64,000 nt of DNA from Burkholderia cenocepacia. GTDB taxonomy: Bacteria > Pseudomonadota > Gammaproteobacteria > Burkholderiales > Burkholderiaceae. Numbering within the stretch: the stretch's first letter is position 1; each line of letters begins with the position of its first letter. The notes below the pieces were generated by a model. That model made no database searches and had not been told where the DNA came from. It worked only from the letters and a program-made list of their open reading frames with translations. Where the stretch lies: the NCBI RefSeq assembly GCF_014211915.1, contig NZ_CP060040.1, positions 1,984,001-2,048,000 of the forward strand, given 5' to 3'. Positions 8,457 through 17,317 of the stretch are shown here, piece by piece. Position numbers and translations under genes: made by a program.

Positions 8457-9398
8457 CTACTGCGGCTCCATCCACGCGGCCTTGCGCCGCGCCGGCGCAT
8501 CGCCGCCGCTGCCGCCGCCCAGCACCTCGATCAGGTAGTCGACGAACGACGCGATCCGCGACGAGATCGCGGTATTGCGGTAGTACACCGCGTGAATCGG
8601 CTGCTGGACGTCGAGCGTGTGGCGCGCCAGCACCTGCACCAGCCGCCCCGCGTCGCGATCCTGCGCGGTCACGAAATCCGACAGGCAGACGACGCCCGTG
8701 CCCTCCAGCGCAAGCTGCCGCAGCGTTTCGCCGCTCGACGAATACACGTCCGGCTCGATGCGGTACGCTTCGCCGTCCGTGCCGAGGATCGGCCATACGT
8801 TCAGCGATTCGGGCTGCGTGAAGCCGAGCAGCGTGTGCTTGTCGAGATCCTCGACCTTGCGCGGCTGGCCATGCGCTTCGATGTAGTCGGGGCTTGCCAG
8901 GATGCGCACCCGGCTGTTGCCGATGCGCCGGCTGTGCAGCGTCGAATCCTTCAACCGGCCGATCCGGATCGCGACGTCGGTGCGCCGCTCCAGCAGATCG
9001 ATGATGCCCTCGTTGCTGTTCAGCTCCAGCTCGACCTTCGGGAAGCGTTCGCGGTAGCCGCGCACGAGCGGCACGATCACGTGCAGCATGAACGGCGTCG
9101 CGGCGTCGACGCGCAGGCGCCCGGACGGCATCTCACGCCGCGCGAGCATCTGCTCTTCCGCGGTCTCGACCGATTCGATGATCGCGCGCGCGTTCTGCAG
9201 AAATGCGCGCCCTTCTTCCGTCAATTCGAGCCGGCGGGTGGTCCGGCGCAGCAGCGTGGTCTTCAGCTTCTCCTCGAGCCGCGCGAGCGTGCGGCTCGTC
9301 GCCGACACGGTGAGGTCGAGCTGCTGGGCGGCGGCGGTGATCGAACCGGTGTCGACCACGGCGGCAAAGGCCTGGAGTTCGTCGAGGGTGATCTTCAT
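8457..9398 (-). CDS. LysR-family transcriptional regulator
   Basis: 313 residues. N-terminal winged HTH (residues 1-60; ITAAAQQLDLTVSATSRTLARLEEKL), linker helix with TTRRLELTEEGRAFL, then a two-lobed effector domain beginning near residue 90 (GRLRVDAATPFMLHVIVP). It resembles the CrgA/YafC-like branch that controls divergent reductase or efflux genes. Divergent from an MFS exporter. A palindrome overlapping its own start region (9401-9415) recurs upstream of the aldo-keto reductase at 12.06 kb, suggesting a small regulon. Confidence 0.9.
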   Translation of the reverse strand: MKITLDELQAFAAVVDTGSITAAAQQLDLTVSATSRTLARLEEKLKTTLLRRTTRRLELTEEGRAFLQNARAIIESVETAEEQMLARREMPSGRLRVDAATPFMLHVIVPLVRGYRERFPKVELELNSNEGIIDLLERRTDVAIRIGRLKDSTLHSRRIGNSRVRILASPDYIEAHGQPRKVEDLDKHTLLGFTQPESLNVWPILGTDGEAYRIEPDVYSSSGETLRQLALEGTGVVCLSDFVTAQDRDAGRLVQVLARHTLDVQQPIHAVYYRNTAISSRIASFVDYLIEVLGGGSGGDAPARRKAAWMEPQ

Positions 9399-9400
9399 TG

Positions 9401-9415
9401 TTGATTTGAAATCAA
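9401..9415. promoter_or_regulatory. LysR operator between lysR and the MFS gene
   Basis: TTGATTT-G-AAATCAA, a perfect palindrome just upstream of the LysR start. Core GATTT-S-AAATC is shared with 12060-12082. Confidence 0.7.
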
Positions 9416-9499
9416 AACAATTTGGTTTATAGACCAGTTTTTCAGCAAAAGTAAAGCCGGCACACTGCGATCCATTCCTACTGAAACCCGGATCCCGTC

Positions 9500-10702
9500 A
9501 TGCCACTCGCGTTGCTTGCGCTGACCATCAGCGCCTTTGCCATCGGCACCACCGAATTCGTGATCGTCGGCCTGATCCCGACGATCGGCGCCGACCTCGG
9601 CGTCAGCCTGCCGTCCGCCGGCCTGCTCGTCAGCCTGTACGCGCTGAGCGTCGCGATCGGCGCGCCGCTCCTCACCGCGCTCACCGGCCGCGTGCCGCGC
9701 AAGGCGCTGCTCGCCGGGCTGATGGCGCTCTTCACCGTCGGCAACCTCGTCGCATGGCAGGCGCCCGGCTACGAATCGCTGATCGTCGCGCGCATCCTCA
9801 CCGGCCTCGCGCACGGCGTGTTCTTCTCGGTCGGCTCGATCATCGCGACCACGCTCGTGCCGAAGGACAAGGCCGCCAGCGCGATCGCGACGATGTTCAG
9901 CGGGATGACCGTCGCGTTCGTCGCCGGCATTCCGCTCGGCACCTTCATCGGCCAGCACTTCGGCTGGCGCGCGACGTTCCTGATCGTCGCGCTGTTTGGC
10001 CTCATCGCGTTCCTCGGCGCCGTCGCGTTCGTGCCGCGCGGACTGCCGCAGACGCCGCCCGCGCCGCTCGCCCGCCAGCTGCGCGTGCTGGCCCAGCCGC
10101 GCCTGCTGCTCGTCTATGCGATGACGGCCGTCGGTTACGGCGGCTCGCTGATCGCGTTCACCTATATGGCGCCGCTGCTCGAACAGATCGCTGGCTTCAC
10201 GCCGTCGCAGGTCAGCCTCGTGCTCGTCGGCTACGGCGTGTCGGTCGCGGTCGGCAACGTGTGGGGCGGCAAGCTCGCGGACGCCGTCGGCCCCGTGAAG
10301 GCGCTCAAGCGGATCTTCCTGCTGCTCGCGATCGTGCTGCTCGCGCTGACCTTCACGATCCACGTGAAATGGCTCGCGGTGCTGACGATGCTCGCGTGGG
10401 GCGCCGTGGCGTTCGGCAACGTGCCGGGGCTGCAGGTGTACGTCGTCAAGCAGGCGCGCCACTTCGCGCCGGACGCCACCGACGTCGCATCGGGCTTCAA
10501 TATCGCCGCCTTCAACCTCGGCGTGGCCGGCGGCTCGTCGCTCGGCGGCCTGATCGTCGCGAACGTCGGCCTCGGCCACACGCCGTGGATCGCCGCCGTC
10601 GTCACGCTCGGCGCGTTTGCGCTCACCGCATTGAGCGGCCGTCTCGACAGCCGTCAGGGCCTGCCGGCACGCACGGCCGAACCCGTCGAACTCGCCCATT
10701 GA
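9500..10702 (+). CDS. MFS transporter, DHA1 (YdhP/arabinose-efflux-like) family
   Basis: 400 residues with 12 predicted membrane segments, beginning LALLALTISAFAIGTTEFVIVGL. The characteristic TTEFVIVGLIP stretch and the loop RVPRKALL after TM2 fit drug:H+ antiporter-1 proteins. Probably an inner-membrane exporter. Divergent from the LysR gene and followed at short distance by the MoaF-like and flavin monooxygenase genes, so it heads a likely three-gene operon. Substrate unknown. Confidence 0.9.
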   Translation: MPLALLALTISAFAIGTTEFVIVGLIPTIGADLGVSLPSAGLLVSLYALSVAIGAPLLTALTGRVPRKALLAGLMALFTVGNLVAWQAPGYESLIVARILTGLAHGVFFSVGSIIATTLVPKDKAASAIATMFSGMTVAFVAGIPLGTFIGQHFGWRATFLIVALFGLIAFLGAVAFVPRGLPQTPPAPLARQLRVLAQPRLLLVYAMTAVGYGGSLIAFTYMAPLLEQIAGFTPSQVSLVLVGYGVSVAVGNVWGGKLADAVGPVKALKRIFLLLAIVLLALTFTIHVKWLAVLTMLAWGAVAFGNVPGLQVYVVKQARHFAPDATDVASGFNIAAFNLGVAGGSSLGGLIVANVGLGHTPWIAAVVTLGAFALTALSGRLDSRQGLPARTAEPVELAH

Positions 10703-10730
10703 ACGTCACCTTTTCACAGGAGCCACCAGC

Positions 10731-11054
10731 ATGAACGCATCGACCCAACGTCCGCCGTTCGCCGGCAAGACTTTCGAAGTCCGTTACGACGGCCTCACCG
10801 CGCTCAACGCGTACGACGAGGACGGCCGCCACATGCGCTACGAGATCACCGAAGGCCCGTACGCGGGCGCGAAGGGCGAAGTCGAATACACGTGGCAGCC
10901 CGTCGCCGGCGAGACCTACGCGATCTCGTGGCAGGAAGCCGATCGCGCCACCGTCGTGCACATCGACGATTTCGCCGCCGGCACGTCGCGCTCGTTCTTC
11001 ACCGCGTCGTCGCTCGATTTCTACCGGCTCGACGGCAGCCTGCGCGCGGTCTGA
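10731..11054 (+). CDS. MoaF-like small protein
   Basis: 107 residues matching the lipocalin-like MoaF fold: FAGKTFEVRYDGLTALNAYDE, then GEVEYTWQPVAGETYAISWQE, and a C-terminal FFTASSLDFYRLDGSL. MoaF-related proteins are named after a molybdenum-cofactor locus, but this short form usually travels with oxidoreductases and its role is unproven. Ribosome site CAGGAG. It lies 28 bases behind the MFS gene and 16 before the LLM gene. Confidence 0.75.
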   Translation: MNASTQRPPFAGKTFEVRYDGLTALNAYDEDGRHMRYEITEGPYAGAKGEVEYTWQPVAGETYAISWQEADRATVVHIDDFAAGTSRSFFTASSLDFYRLDGSLRAV

Positions 11055-11070
11055 ACGGAGCAACCCGATC

Positions 11071-12021
11071 ATGTCCCCCTCCCTCGACAAGCTCGCCGCC
11101 GGCGGCTTCAGCATCGGCATCGAACTGCCGCTCGACAACGACTGGACCCCGTCCGGCAACGCGAAACGCCGGCATGACGGCCGCCACCCCGGCGAGCCCG
11201 ACCTGGAAATCCACGCGGAGCTCGCGCAACTGGCCGACACGCTCGGCTTTCGCGCGCTCTGGGTGCGCGACGTGCCGGTGTACGACCCGTCGTTCGGCGA
11301 CGCCGCTCAGGTGTTCGAAACGTTCTCGTATCTCGGCTACCTCGCCGGCATCACGCGCGACATCCTGCTCGGCACCGCAGCCGTCGTGCTGCCGCTGCGC
11401 GAGCCGCTGCTGACGCTGAAATCGGCCGCGACGATCCAGGAACTGAGCGGCGGGCGCCTGCTGCTCGGCGTCGCGAGCGGCGACCGGCCGGTCGAATATC
11501 CGCTGTTCGGCCGCGACTTCGCGTCGCGCGGCGCGAACTTCCGCGACCAGATCGCGCTGCTGCGCGACGGCGCGCGCGGACATCTGCCGCCCGGCCTGGA
11601 AGTGCTGCCCGCCGCCCGCTCGCCGGTGCCGCTGCTCGTCGCGGGCCTCGCGCAGCAGACGCCCGCGTGGATCGGCGAACACATGGACGGCTGCCTCGCG
11701 TATCCGGGCACGCCGGCCGACCATCTGCAGCGCGCCGCGAACTGGCGGGCGGTGGCGGGCGACAAGCCGTACGTCAGCTTCATCCACCTCGACCTCGCGG
11801 AAGATCCGCACGAACCGCTGCAGCGGCACCGCTTCGGCGCCCGCGCGGGGCGCATCGCGCTGACGGAGGAACTCGCGGCGATACGCGACGCGGGCGTGCG
11901 GCACATCGGCCTGCATTTCCGCCGCAACCGGCGGCCGCTCGACGAGACGATGGCCGAAATCGCAGCGGACGTGCTGCCCGCGTTCCATCCGAAAACGACT
12001 CCGCAGACGCTCGCCGCATAA
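11071..12021 (+). CDS. LLM-class flavin-dependent oxidoreductase
   Basis: 316-residue luciferase-like monooxygenase fold. It has the RALWVRDVPVYDPSFGD region near residue 70, GTAAVVLPLREPLLTLKSAATIQELSGGRLLLGVASGD near 105-140, and a C-terminal IRDAGVRHIGLHFRRNRRP. Such enzymes use FMNH2 and O2 on small organic substrates. The sequence appears to be of the subgroup close to nitroalkane/alkanal-type LLM proteins, but no substrate can be named. Last gene of the MFS-MoaF-LLM set. Confidence 0.87.
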   Translation: MSPSLDKLAAGGFSIGIELPLDNDWTPSGNAKRRHDGRHPGEPDLEIHAELAQLADTLGFRALWVRDVPVYDPSFGDAAQVFETFSYLGYLAGITRDILLGTAAVVLPLREPLLTLKSAATIQELSGGRLLLGVASGDRPVEYPLFGRDFASRGANFRDQIALLRDGARGHLPPGLEVLPAARSPVPLLVAGLAQQTPAWIGEHMDGCLAYPGTPADHLQRAANWRAVAGDKPYVSFIHLDLAEDPHEPLQRHRFGARAGRIALTEELAAIRDAGVRHIGLHFRRNRRPLDETMAEIAADVLPAFHPKTTPQTLAA

Positions 12022-12059
12022 GGCCGACGAGCGTCTTCCAATAGGCGAATTGCCGGCCA

Positions 12060-12082
12060 ATATTTGATTTCAAATCAAATAT
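12060..12082. promoter_or_regulatory. 23-bp palindrome upstream of the aldo-keto reductase operon
   Basis: Arms ATATTTGATTT and AAATCAAATAT around a central C: perfect 11-1-11 dyad. It contains the same core as 9401-9415, so the LysR protein at 8457 is the likely binder. Confidence 0.75.
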
Positions 12083-12172
12083 ATTTGACCTCTACAGGCG
12101 TTTATTTCATCAGTCTCAAGCGCCAGAATGACGTCCATACCGCAATCGTTCCCCCTCTTTCAGGAGCACATG

Positions 12173-12979
12173 ATGAGCAAGATTCCCGCATTCGGCCTCG
12201 GTACCTTCCGCCTGCAAGGCCAGGTCGTCATCGACTCGGTCCGCAACGGCCTCGAAGTCGGCTACCGCGCGATCGACACCGCGCAGATCTACGGCAACGA
12301 AGCCGAAGTCGGCGAAGCGATCGCCGCATCGGGCGTGCGCCGCGAGGACCTGTTCCTCACGACGAAGATCTGGGTCGACAACTACGCGCCGGAGAAGCTG
12401 GCGGCCAGCCTCGAGGAAAGCCTGCGCAAGCTGCGCACCGACGTCGTCGACCTGACGCTGATCCACTGGCCGGCGCCGGGCAACGGCGTGTCGATCGACG
12501 CGTTCATGACCGCGCTGGCCGATGCGAAGGCGAAGGGCCTCACGCGCCAGATCGGCATCTCGAACTTCAACATCGCACTGACGAAGGAAGCGATCGCGGC
12601 GGTCGGCAAGGATGCGATCGCGACGAACCAGATCGAGCTGAGCCCGTACCTGCAGAACCGCAAGCTGGTCGAGTTCCTGAACGCCGAAGGCATCCACGTG
12701 ACGTCGTACATGACGCTCGCGTACGGCAAGGTGCTCGGCGACCCGGTGATCGGCGCGATCGCGCAGCGTCACGACGCGACGCCGGCGCAAGTGGCACTCG
12801 CGTGGGCGCTGCAGCTCGGCTACTCGGTGATTCCGTCGTCGACCAAGCGCGAGAACCTCGCGAGCAACCTGCTCGCGCAGACGCTGCGCCTGACCGACGA
12901 AGACATGGCGCAGATCGCCGCGCTCGAACGCAACGGCCGCGAAGTCGACCCGGCCGGCCTCGCGCCGAAGTGGGACTGA
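12173..12979 (+). CDS. dkgB: Aldo-keto reductase (2,5-diketo-D-gluconate reductase DkgB type)
   Basis: 268 residues. AKR tetrad residues are visible in [15 protein letters not shown] (Asp, Tyr), TTKIWVDN (Lys) and [10 protein letters not shown] (His); the C-terminal cofactor segment is [20 protein letters not shown]-dependent reduction of 2-keto aldehydes such as methylglyoxal or diketogluconate. I choose the second of two adjacent ATGs because CAGGAG is then six bases upstream. Followed by an Old Yellow Enzyme gene and a cyclase gene, all under the 23-bp palindrome. Confidence 0.9.
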   Translation: MSKIPAFGLGTFRLQGQVVIDSVRNGLEVGYRAIDTAQIYGNEAEVGEAIAASGVRREDLFLTTKIWVDNYAPEKLAASLEESLRKLRTDVVDLTLIHWPAPGNGVSIDAFMTALADAKAKGLTRQIGISNFNIALTKEAIAAVGKDAIATNQIELSPYLQNRKLVEFLNAEGIHVTSYMTLAYGKVLGDPVIGAIAQRHDATPAQVALAWALQLGYSVIPSSTKRENLASNLLAQTLRLTDEDMAQIAALERNGREVDPAGLAPKWD

Positions 12980-13048
12980 GCACGCGGCGGCTTCATCCGA
13001 TATGACCTATCCGCGGCCCGCCGGCCGCGGCACCGACAGGACACCACC

Positions 13049-14164
13049 ATGACCCAGGATCCGCTTTTCCAACCGCTGCGACTCGGCGCGCTGACGCTGC
13101 CGAACCGCATCGTGATGCCGCCGATGACGCGTTCGCGCGCAAGCCAGCCCGGCGACGAAGCCAACGAACTGATGGCCGCGTACTACGCGCAGCGCGCGAG
13201 CGCGGGCCTGATCGTCAGCGAAGGCACCTACATCGCACCGCTCGGCAAGGGCTACGCGTGGACGCCCGGCATCCACACGCCGTCGCAGGTCGCCGGCTGG
13301 CGCAAGGTGACGGACGCCGTGCATGCCGCGCACGGCCGCATCTTCGCGCAGCTGTGGCACGTCGGCCGGCTGAGCCACACGAGCCTGCTCGGCGGCCAGC
13401 AACCCGTATCGTCGTCGCCGCTCCAGGCGAAGGGCGTGAACGTGTTCATCGCCGGTGAAGACGGCAGCACGCCGGGCTTCGTGCAGGCGTCCGAGCCGCG
13501 CGCGCTGTCGATCGACGAGATCCGCGAGATCGTCGACCAGTACCGCACCGCCGCCCGCCATGCGATCGAAGCCGGCTTCGACGGCGTCGAGCTGCACGGC
13601 GCGAACGGCTACCTCGTGAACCAGTTCATCGACTCGAACGCGAACACGCGCACCGATGCGTACGGCGGCTCGCTGGAGAACCGGCTGCGGTTCCTGCGCG
13701 AAGTCACGCAGGCGCTGATCGAAGGGACCGGCGACGCGTCGCGCGTCGGCATCCGTCTCGCGCCGCTGACCACGCTGAACGGCTGCGTCGACGACGACCC
13801 GGAAACCACCTACCTCGCCGCCGCGAAGCTGCTCGGCGAACTCGGCGTCGGCTATCTGCACATCGCGGAAGCCGACTGGGACGACGCGCCGCTGATGCCG
13901 GTCGCCTTCAAGCAGCAATTGCGCGCCGCGTTCCCGGGCGTGCTGATCTATGCCGGCGCGTACACCGCCGAGCGCGCACGCGAAGCGATCGCCGCCGGCT
14001 GGGCCGACCTCGTCGCATTCGGCCGCCCGTTCGTCGCGAACCCCGATCTCCCCGAGCGGCTGCGCACCGGCGCCGCGCTCGCGCCGCACGATCGCAACAC
14101 GCTGTTCGGCGGCGGCGCCCACGGCCTGACCGACTACCCGACGCTCGCGCAAGCCGCGGCATAA
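13049..14164 (+). CDS. Alkene reductase (Old Yellow Enzyme family, NemA-like)
   Basis: 371-residue FMN-containing TIM barrel that reduces activated C=C bonds or nitro compounds. N-terminus LFQPLRLGALTLPNRIVMPPMTRSRA, FAQLWHVGRLSH near residue 110, the substrate-binding VELHGANGYLVNQF starting near 182 (His/Asn pair), and YGGSLENRLRF near 210 are diagnostic. Sits about 70 bases after dkgB and 20 before the cyclase gene. Together with dkgB and AcuI it gives the region an electrophile-detoxification character. Confidence 0.93.
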   Translation: MTQDPLFQPLRLGALTLPNRIVMPPMTRSRASQPGDEANELMAAYYAQRASAGLIVSEGTYIAPLGKGYAWTPGIHTPSQVAGWRKVTDAVHAAHGRIFAQLWHVGRLSHTSLLGGQQPVSSSPLQAKGVNVFIAGEDGSTPGFVQASEPRALSIDEIREIVDQYRTAARHAIEAGFDGVELHGANGYLVNQFIDSNANTRTDAYGGSLENRLRFLREVTQALIEGTGDASRVGIRLAPLTTLNGCVDDDPETTYLAAAKLLGELGVGYLHIAEADWDDAPLMPVAFKQQLRAAFPGVLIYAGAYTAERAREAIAAGWADLVAFGRPFVANPDLPERLRTGAALAPHDRNTLFGGGAHGLTDYPTLAQAAA

Positions 14165-14183
14165 CGATCGACAGGAGTCTCGA

Positions 14184-15146
14184 ATGAAAGCGACGCTCGC
14201 CCGGCTCGCGCTCGCCACGATTTTGCCGTTCGCGGCAGCCCAGGCGGCGCACGCCGCGCCGGCCGCCCCGGCGGCCGACTGGTATCCGTCCGTGTATGGC
14301 GCCGATGACGAAATCGGCGCGGCCAACCTGCTGACGCCCGACGTTGTCAAGCAGGCGGTCGGCCTCGTGAAGGCCGGCAAGACCTATCCGCTGGCCGTGC
14401 CGGTGGACAAGCGCCTGCCGGCGTTCCGCCATCGCAGCTTCCGGCTGTACAACGTGCAGGTCGGCCAGCAGGCCGGCAAGAGCCTCGGCCCGAACAAGTT
14501 CACGTTCAACGACGAACTCGTCAACGCATGGACCGGCGTCGGCACGCAACTCAACGGAATCGGCCACATCGGCATCGACAACGTCTACTACAACGGCAAC
14601 AAGGCGGCCGATTTCGTGACCGTCGACGGCGTGAAGAAGCTCGGCGTCGAGAAGGTGCCGCCGATCGTCACGCGCGGCGTCGTGCTCGACATGACCGCCT
14701 ACTACGGCAAGCCGATCGTGCCGGGCGGCACCGAATTCACGGTCGCCGACATCCAGGCCGTGCTGAAGAAGCAGAGGCTGACGCTGCGCAAGGGCGACGT
14801 CGTGCTGTTCAACACCGGCTGGCTCCAGCTGATCGGCAAGGACGACAAGCAGTTCCTCGACGTCGAGCCCGGCATCGGCATGGAAGCCGCGCAGTGGCTG
14901 GCCGACCAGGGGATCGTCGCGTTCGGCGGCGACACGTGGGCGTCGGAGGTCTATCCGAATCCGCATACGCAGGACGAATTCCCGGTCAACCAGTACATGC
15001 TCGCGAAGCGCGGCATCTACAACCTGGAACTGATCGACAGCCGTGCGCTGGTGCGCGACAAGGCATGGGAATTCCTGTTCGTGCTCGGCCAGCCGCTGTA
15101 CGTCGGCTCCACGCAGGTCAATATCAACCCGGTCGCGATCCGCTGA
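14184..15146 (+). CDS. Secreted cyclase-family (kynurenine-formamidase-fold) hydrolase
   Basis: 320 residues. An N-terminal signal peptide (MKATLARLALATILPFAAAQAAHA) suggests periplasmic location. Cyclase fold with ADDEIGAANLLTP, the metal-site region GTQLNGIGHIG near residue 120, then FNTGWLQ and FGGDTWASEVYPNP near 210-255. In close relatives the metal motif is GTQxD or GTHxD; here the Asp position is Asn. Ribosome site CAGGAG. Co-transcribed with the OYE gene. Confidence 0.85.
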   Translation: MKATLARLALATILPFAAAQAAHAAPAAPAADWYPSVYGADDEIGAANLLTPDVVKQAVGLVKAGKTYPLAVPVDKRLPAFRHRSFRLYNVQVGQQAGKSLGPNKFTFNDELVNAWTGVGTQLNGIGHIGIDNVYYNGNKAADFVTVDGVKKLGVEKVPPIVTRGVVLDMTAYYGKPIVPGGTEFTVADIQAVLKKQRLTLRKGDVVLFNTGWLQLIGKDDKQFLDVEPGIGMEAAQWLADQGIVAFGGDTWASEVYPNPHTQDEFPVNQYMLAKRGIYNLELIDSRALVRDKAWEFLFVLGQPLYVGSTQVNINPVAIR

Positions 15147-15165
15147 TCGCGCGCCTGCCCTGCGG

Positions 15166-15192
15166 CAATCGCGGCGACTATCGCCGCGATTG
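15166..15192 (+). terminator. Strong hairpin after the cyclase gene
   Basis: A 12-bp perfect stem (CAATCGCGGCGA / TCGCCGCGATTG) with a 3-base loop, followed by TCATTTCC. Likely transcription end of the reductase operon, though the T-run is poor. Confidence 0.6.
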
Positions 15193-15284
15193 TCATTTCC
15201 GCATTGCAGCCTGTGCGATCGGCGTCTAACGTTGACGGGATCGACGCCGTACGACCGTCACCCGACCTGAAAGGACGCCCCGTC

Positions 15285-15803
15285 ATGCCAAGCCGCTCCC
15301 CGACACGCGACATGCTGCTGGCCCTTGCGGCCGGCCTTTCCCTGGCGGCTTTCACCGCGCCCGCCCACGCCGACGAGGCCGCCGGCCTCGCGCCGCCGGC
15401 ACCGGCCACGCCGGTGCTGACGACTACCGCGACCGGCGTGCAGATCTATGCGTGCGAATACGATGCCGACCACCGGCTCGCGTGGGCCTTCAAGCGCCCG
15501 GAGGCGATGCTGTTCGATGAAAGCGGCGCGCTCGTCGTGCGGCACGGTGCGGGGCCGTCGTGGGAAGCGCTCGACGGCAGTCGCATTACCGGCAAGAAGC
15601 TCGCGGAAGTGCCGAGCGCAAGCGCGGCCAGCGTTCCGCAACTGCTGCTCGCGGCGACGCCGGCCGCAACCGGCACGCTCGCCGGCGTGCGCTTCGTGCA
15701 GCGGCTCGACACCGCGGGCGGCACGCCGCCGGCCGCGACCTGCACGACCGAGCATGCGGTCGGCCGCTTTCCGTACTTCGCGCGCTACGTGTTCCTGAAG
15801 TGA
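15285..15803 (+). CDS. DUF3455-like secreted protein
   Basis: 172 residues with a signal peptide (MLLALAAGLSLAAFTAPAHA). The mature part has the DUF3455 pattern: GVQIYACEYDA, WAFKRPEAMLFDESG, HGAGPSWEALDGSRI and the C-terminal ATCTTEHAVGRFPYFARYVFLK. Two cysteines (one in YACEY, one in TCTTE) may form a disulfide. GAAAGGA lies upstream of the chosen ATG. Function is unknown in this family. Monocistronic after the hairpin at 15166. Confidence 0.8.
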   Translation: MPSRSPTRDMLLALAAGLSLAAFTAPAHADEAAGLAPPAPATPVLTTTATGVQIYACEYDADHRLAWAFKRPEAMLFDESGALVVRHGAGPSWEALDGSRITGKKLAEVPSASAASVPQLLLAATPAATGTLAGVRFVQRLDTAGGTPPAATCTTEHAVGRFPYFARYVFLK

Positions 15804-15925
15804 CGCGCACGGTGTCGCAAGCGACGGGCATCATTCCGTCGCCTTTCGTCATGCGTCGATTTAATCAGCCATCCTATATTTGATGCGGGGAAGCGTGAAA
15901 TCACCGGCACCCTCGTTCCGTCTGG

Positions 15926-16591
15926 TCAGCGCGTCCGCATCGACAATTCGACGTCGCCGCCGAACGGCACCGACAGATAGCCGTTTTCCGGCGCACGCAC
16001 GTAAGCAAGGTAGTCGGGGCTGTATTCCGCGTTGTCGGCCACGACGAACGCGCCCGCCCTGAGCCGCGGCTCGACCCGCGCGAGAATCTCCGGATACAGC
16101 GCCTTCGCTCCGTCGAGCAGCAGCAGATCGACCGCATCCGGCAGATCGTGAGCCAGCGTACGCAGCGCATCGCCTTCGCGGATCTCCACGAGATCGGCCA
16201 ATCCGGCCGCCGTCAGGTTCGCCCGTGCGCGCACGACCTTCGACGGCTCGAACTCGCTCGTGATCAGCCGCCCGCCGCCGTTGTCGCGCAGCGCGGCCGC
16301 GAGATGCAGCGTCGAAATGCCGAACGACGTGCCGAATTCGACGATTGCCTTCGCGCCGCCACTGCGCGCGAGCATGTATAGCAGCATGCCCGTCTCGCGC
16401 GACACGGGAAGCGGGTAATCCTTCAGGCGCGCATACAGATCGGCGTAGTCCGTCTTGCTGCGCATCAGCCGCGCTTGCTCGTCGCGCGACACGTTGGCGA
16501 AGGCCGGGCTCGTCGCGGGCGACGACGCGTCGGCTTCGTCGAACAGGCGCGCCAGCAGCGAAGCCAGCGGGTCGAGCATCAGGGTGGTCAT
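15926..16591 (-). CDS. Class I SAM-dependent (O-)methyltransferase
   Basis: 221 residues. Caffeoyl-CoA/catechol O-methyltransferase-like fold: YPLPVSRETGMLLYMLARS, motif I VEFGTSFGISTLHLAAAL near residue 80, TSEFEPSKVVRARANL, and DLLLLDGAKALYPEIL near 145. Start at MTTLMLDP with GGAG upstream. Divergent from the TetR gene at 16685, which probably regulates it. The methyl acceptor is not known. Confidence 0.88.
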   Translation of the reverse strand: MTTLMLDPLASLLARLFDEADASSPATSPAFANVSRDEQARLMRSKTDYADLYARLKDYPLPVSRETGMLLYMLARSGGAKAIVEFGTSFGISTLHLAAALRDNGGGRLITSEFEPSKVVRARANLTAAGLADLVEIREGDALRTLAHDLPDAVDLLLLDGAKALYPEILARVEPRLRAGAFVVADNAEYSPDYLAYVRAPENGYLSVPFGGDVELSMRTR

Positions 16592-16610
16592 GCGATATCT
16601 CCGGTAGCAG

Positions 16611-16639
16611 TTGAGTGCGTCAGTGCACCCGACTAGAAT
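16611..16639 (+). promoter_or_regulatory. Sigma70-type promoter of the tetR gene at 16685
   Basis: TTGAGT (16611-16616) and TAGAAT (16634-16639) with exactly 17 bases between. A transcript from here starts near 16646, so the ATG at 16640 cannot be used and the start at 16685 is favoured. Confidence 0.65.
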
Positions 16640-16684
16640 ATGACGAACCATTCAGGTTTTACTATTCGCATTGGCAAACCGCTC

Positions 16685-17317
16685 ATGACCGACCGCCGAA
16701 ACGCCCCGATCGCCACGCGCAAGCAGCCTCGGCAGGCGCGCTCGACCCGCCTCGTCGAGGACGTCCTGCAGGCGGCTATTCAGGTTTTGGCAAGTGAAGG
16801 CGCGCAGCGCTTCACGATGGCGCGCGTGGCCGAGCGGGCCGGCGTGAGCGTCGGCTCGCTGTACCAGTACTTCCCGAACAAGGCGTCCGTGCTGTTCCGG
16901 CTCCAGCACGACGAGTGGCGGCAGACGCACGACATGCTGTGCGCAATCCTGCAGGACACGCGGAAGACGCCGCCCGAGCGGCTGCGCACCGCCGTCCACG
17001 CGTTCATCCGTTCGGAATGCGACGAGGCGCCGATGCGCATCGCCCTCGACGATGCGGCCCCGCTCTATCGCGACGCCCCCGAGGCGCAGGACGTGAAGGC
17101 CGAGGGCAACCGGGCGTTCAGCGCGTTCATGCGCGAAGCGCTGCCCGACGTGTCCGACGCCACGCATGCGCTCGCGTGCGAGCTGATCCTGACGACGCTC
17201 ACCACGGGCGGCAAGGCATTCTCCGAAACGGCGCGCACGCCGACGGAAATCGACGCCTATTCGGCCGCGATGGCCGACATGTTCTGCGCGTATCTCGCGC
17301 ATCTCGTGCACGATTGA
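16685..17317 (+). CDS. TetR/AcrR-family regulator
   Basis: 210 residues. Basic N-terminal arm (RKQPRQARSTRLVEDVLQAA), HTH with RVAERAGVSVGSLYQYFPNKASVLF near residues 42-65. The ligand domain contains a TTLTTGGKAFSETARTPTEIDAYSAAMADMF tail typical of one TetR_C subgroup. Divergent from the methyltransferase. The start is set by the promoter just upstream. Confidence 0.87.
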   Translation: MTDRRNAPIATRKQPRQARSTRLVEDVLQAAIQVLASEGAQRFTMARVAERAGVSVGSLYQYFPNKASVLFRLQHDEWRQTHDMLCAILQDTRKTPPERLRTAVHAFIRSECDEAPMRIALDDAAPLYRDAPEAQDVKAEGNRAFSAFMREALPDVSDATHALACELILTTLTTGGKAFSETARTPTEIDAYSAAMADMFCAYLAHLVHD

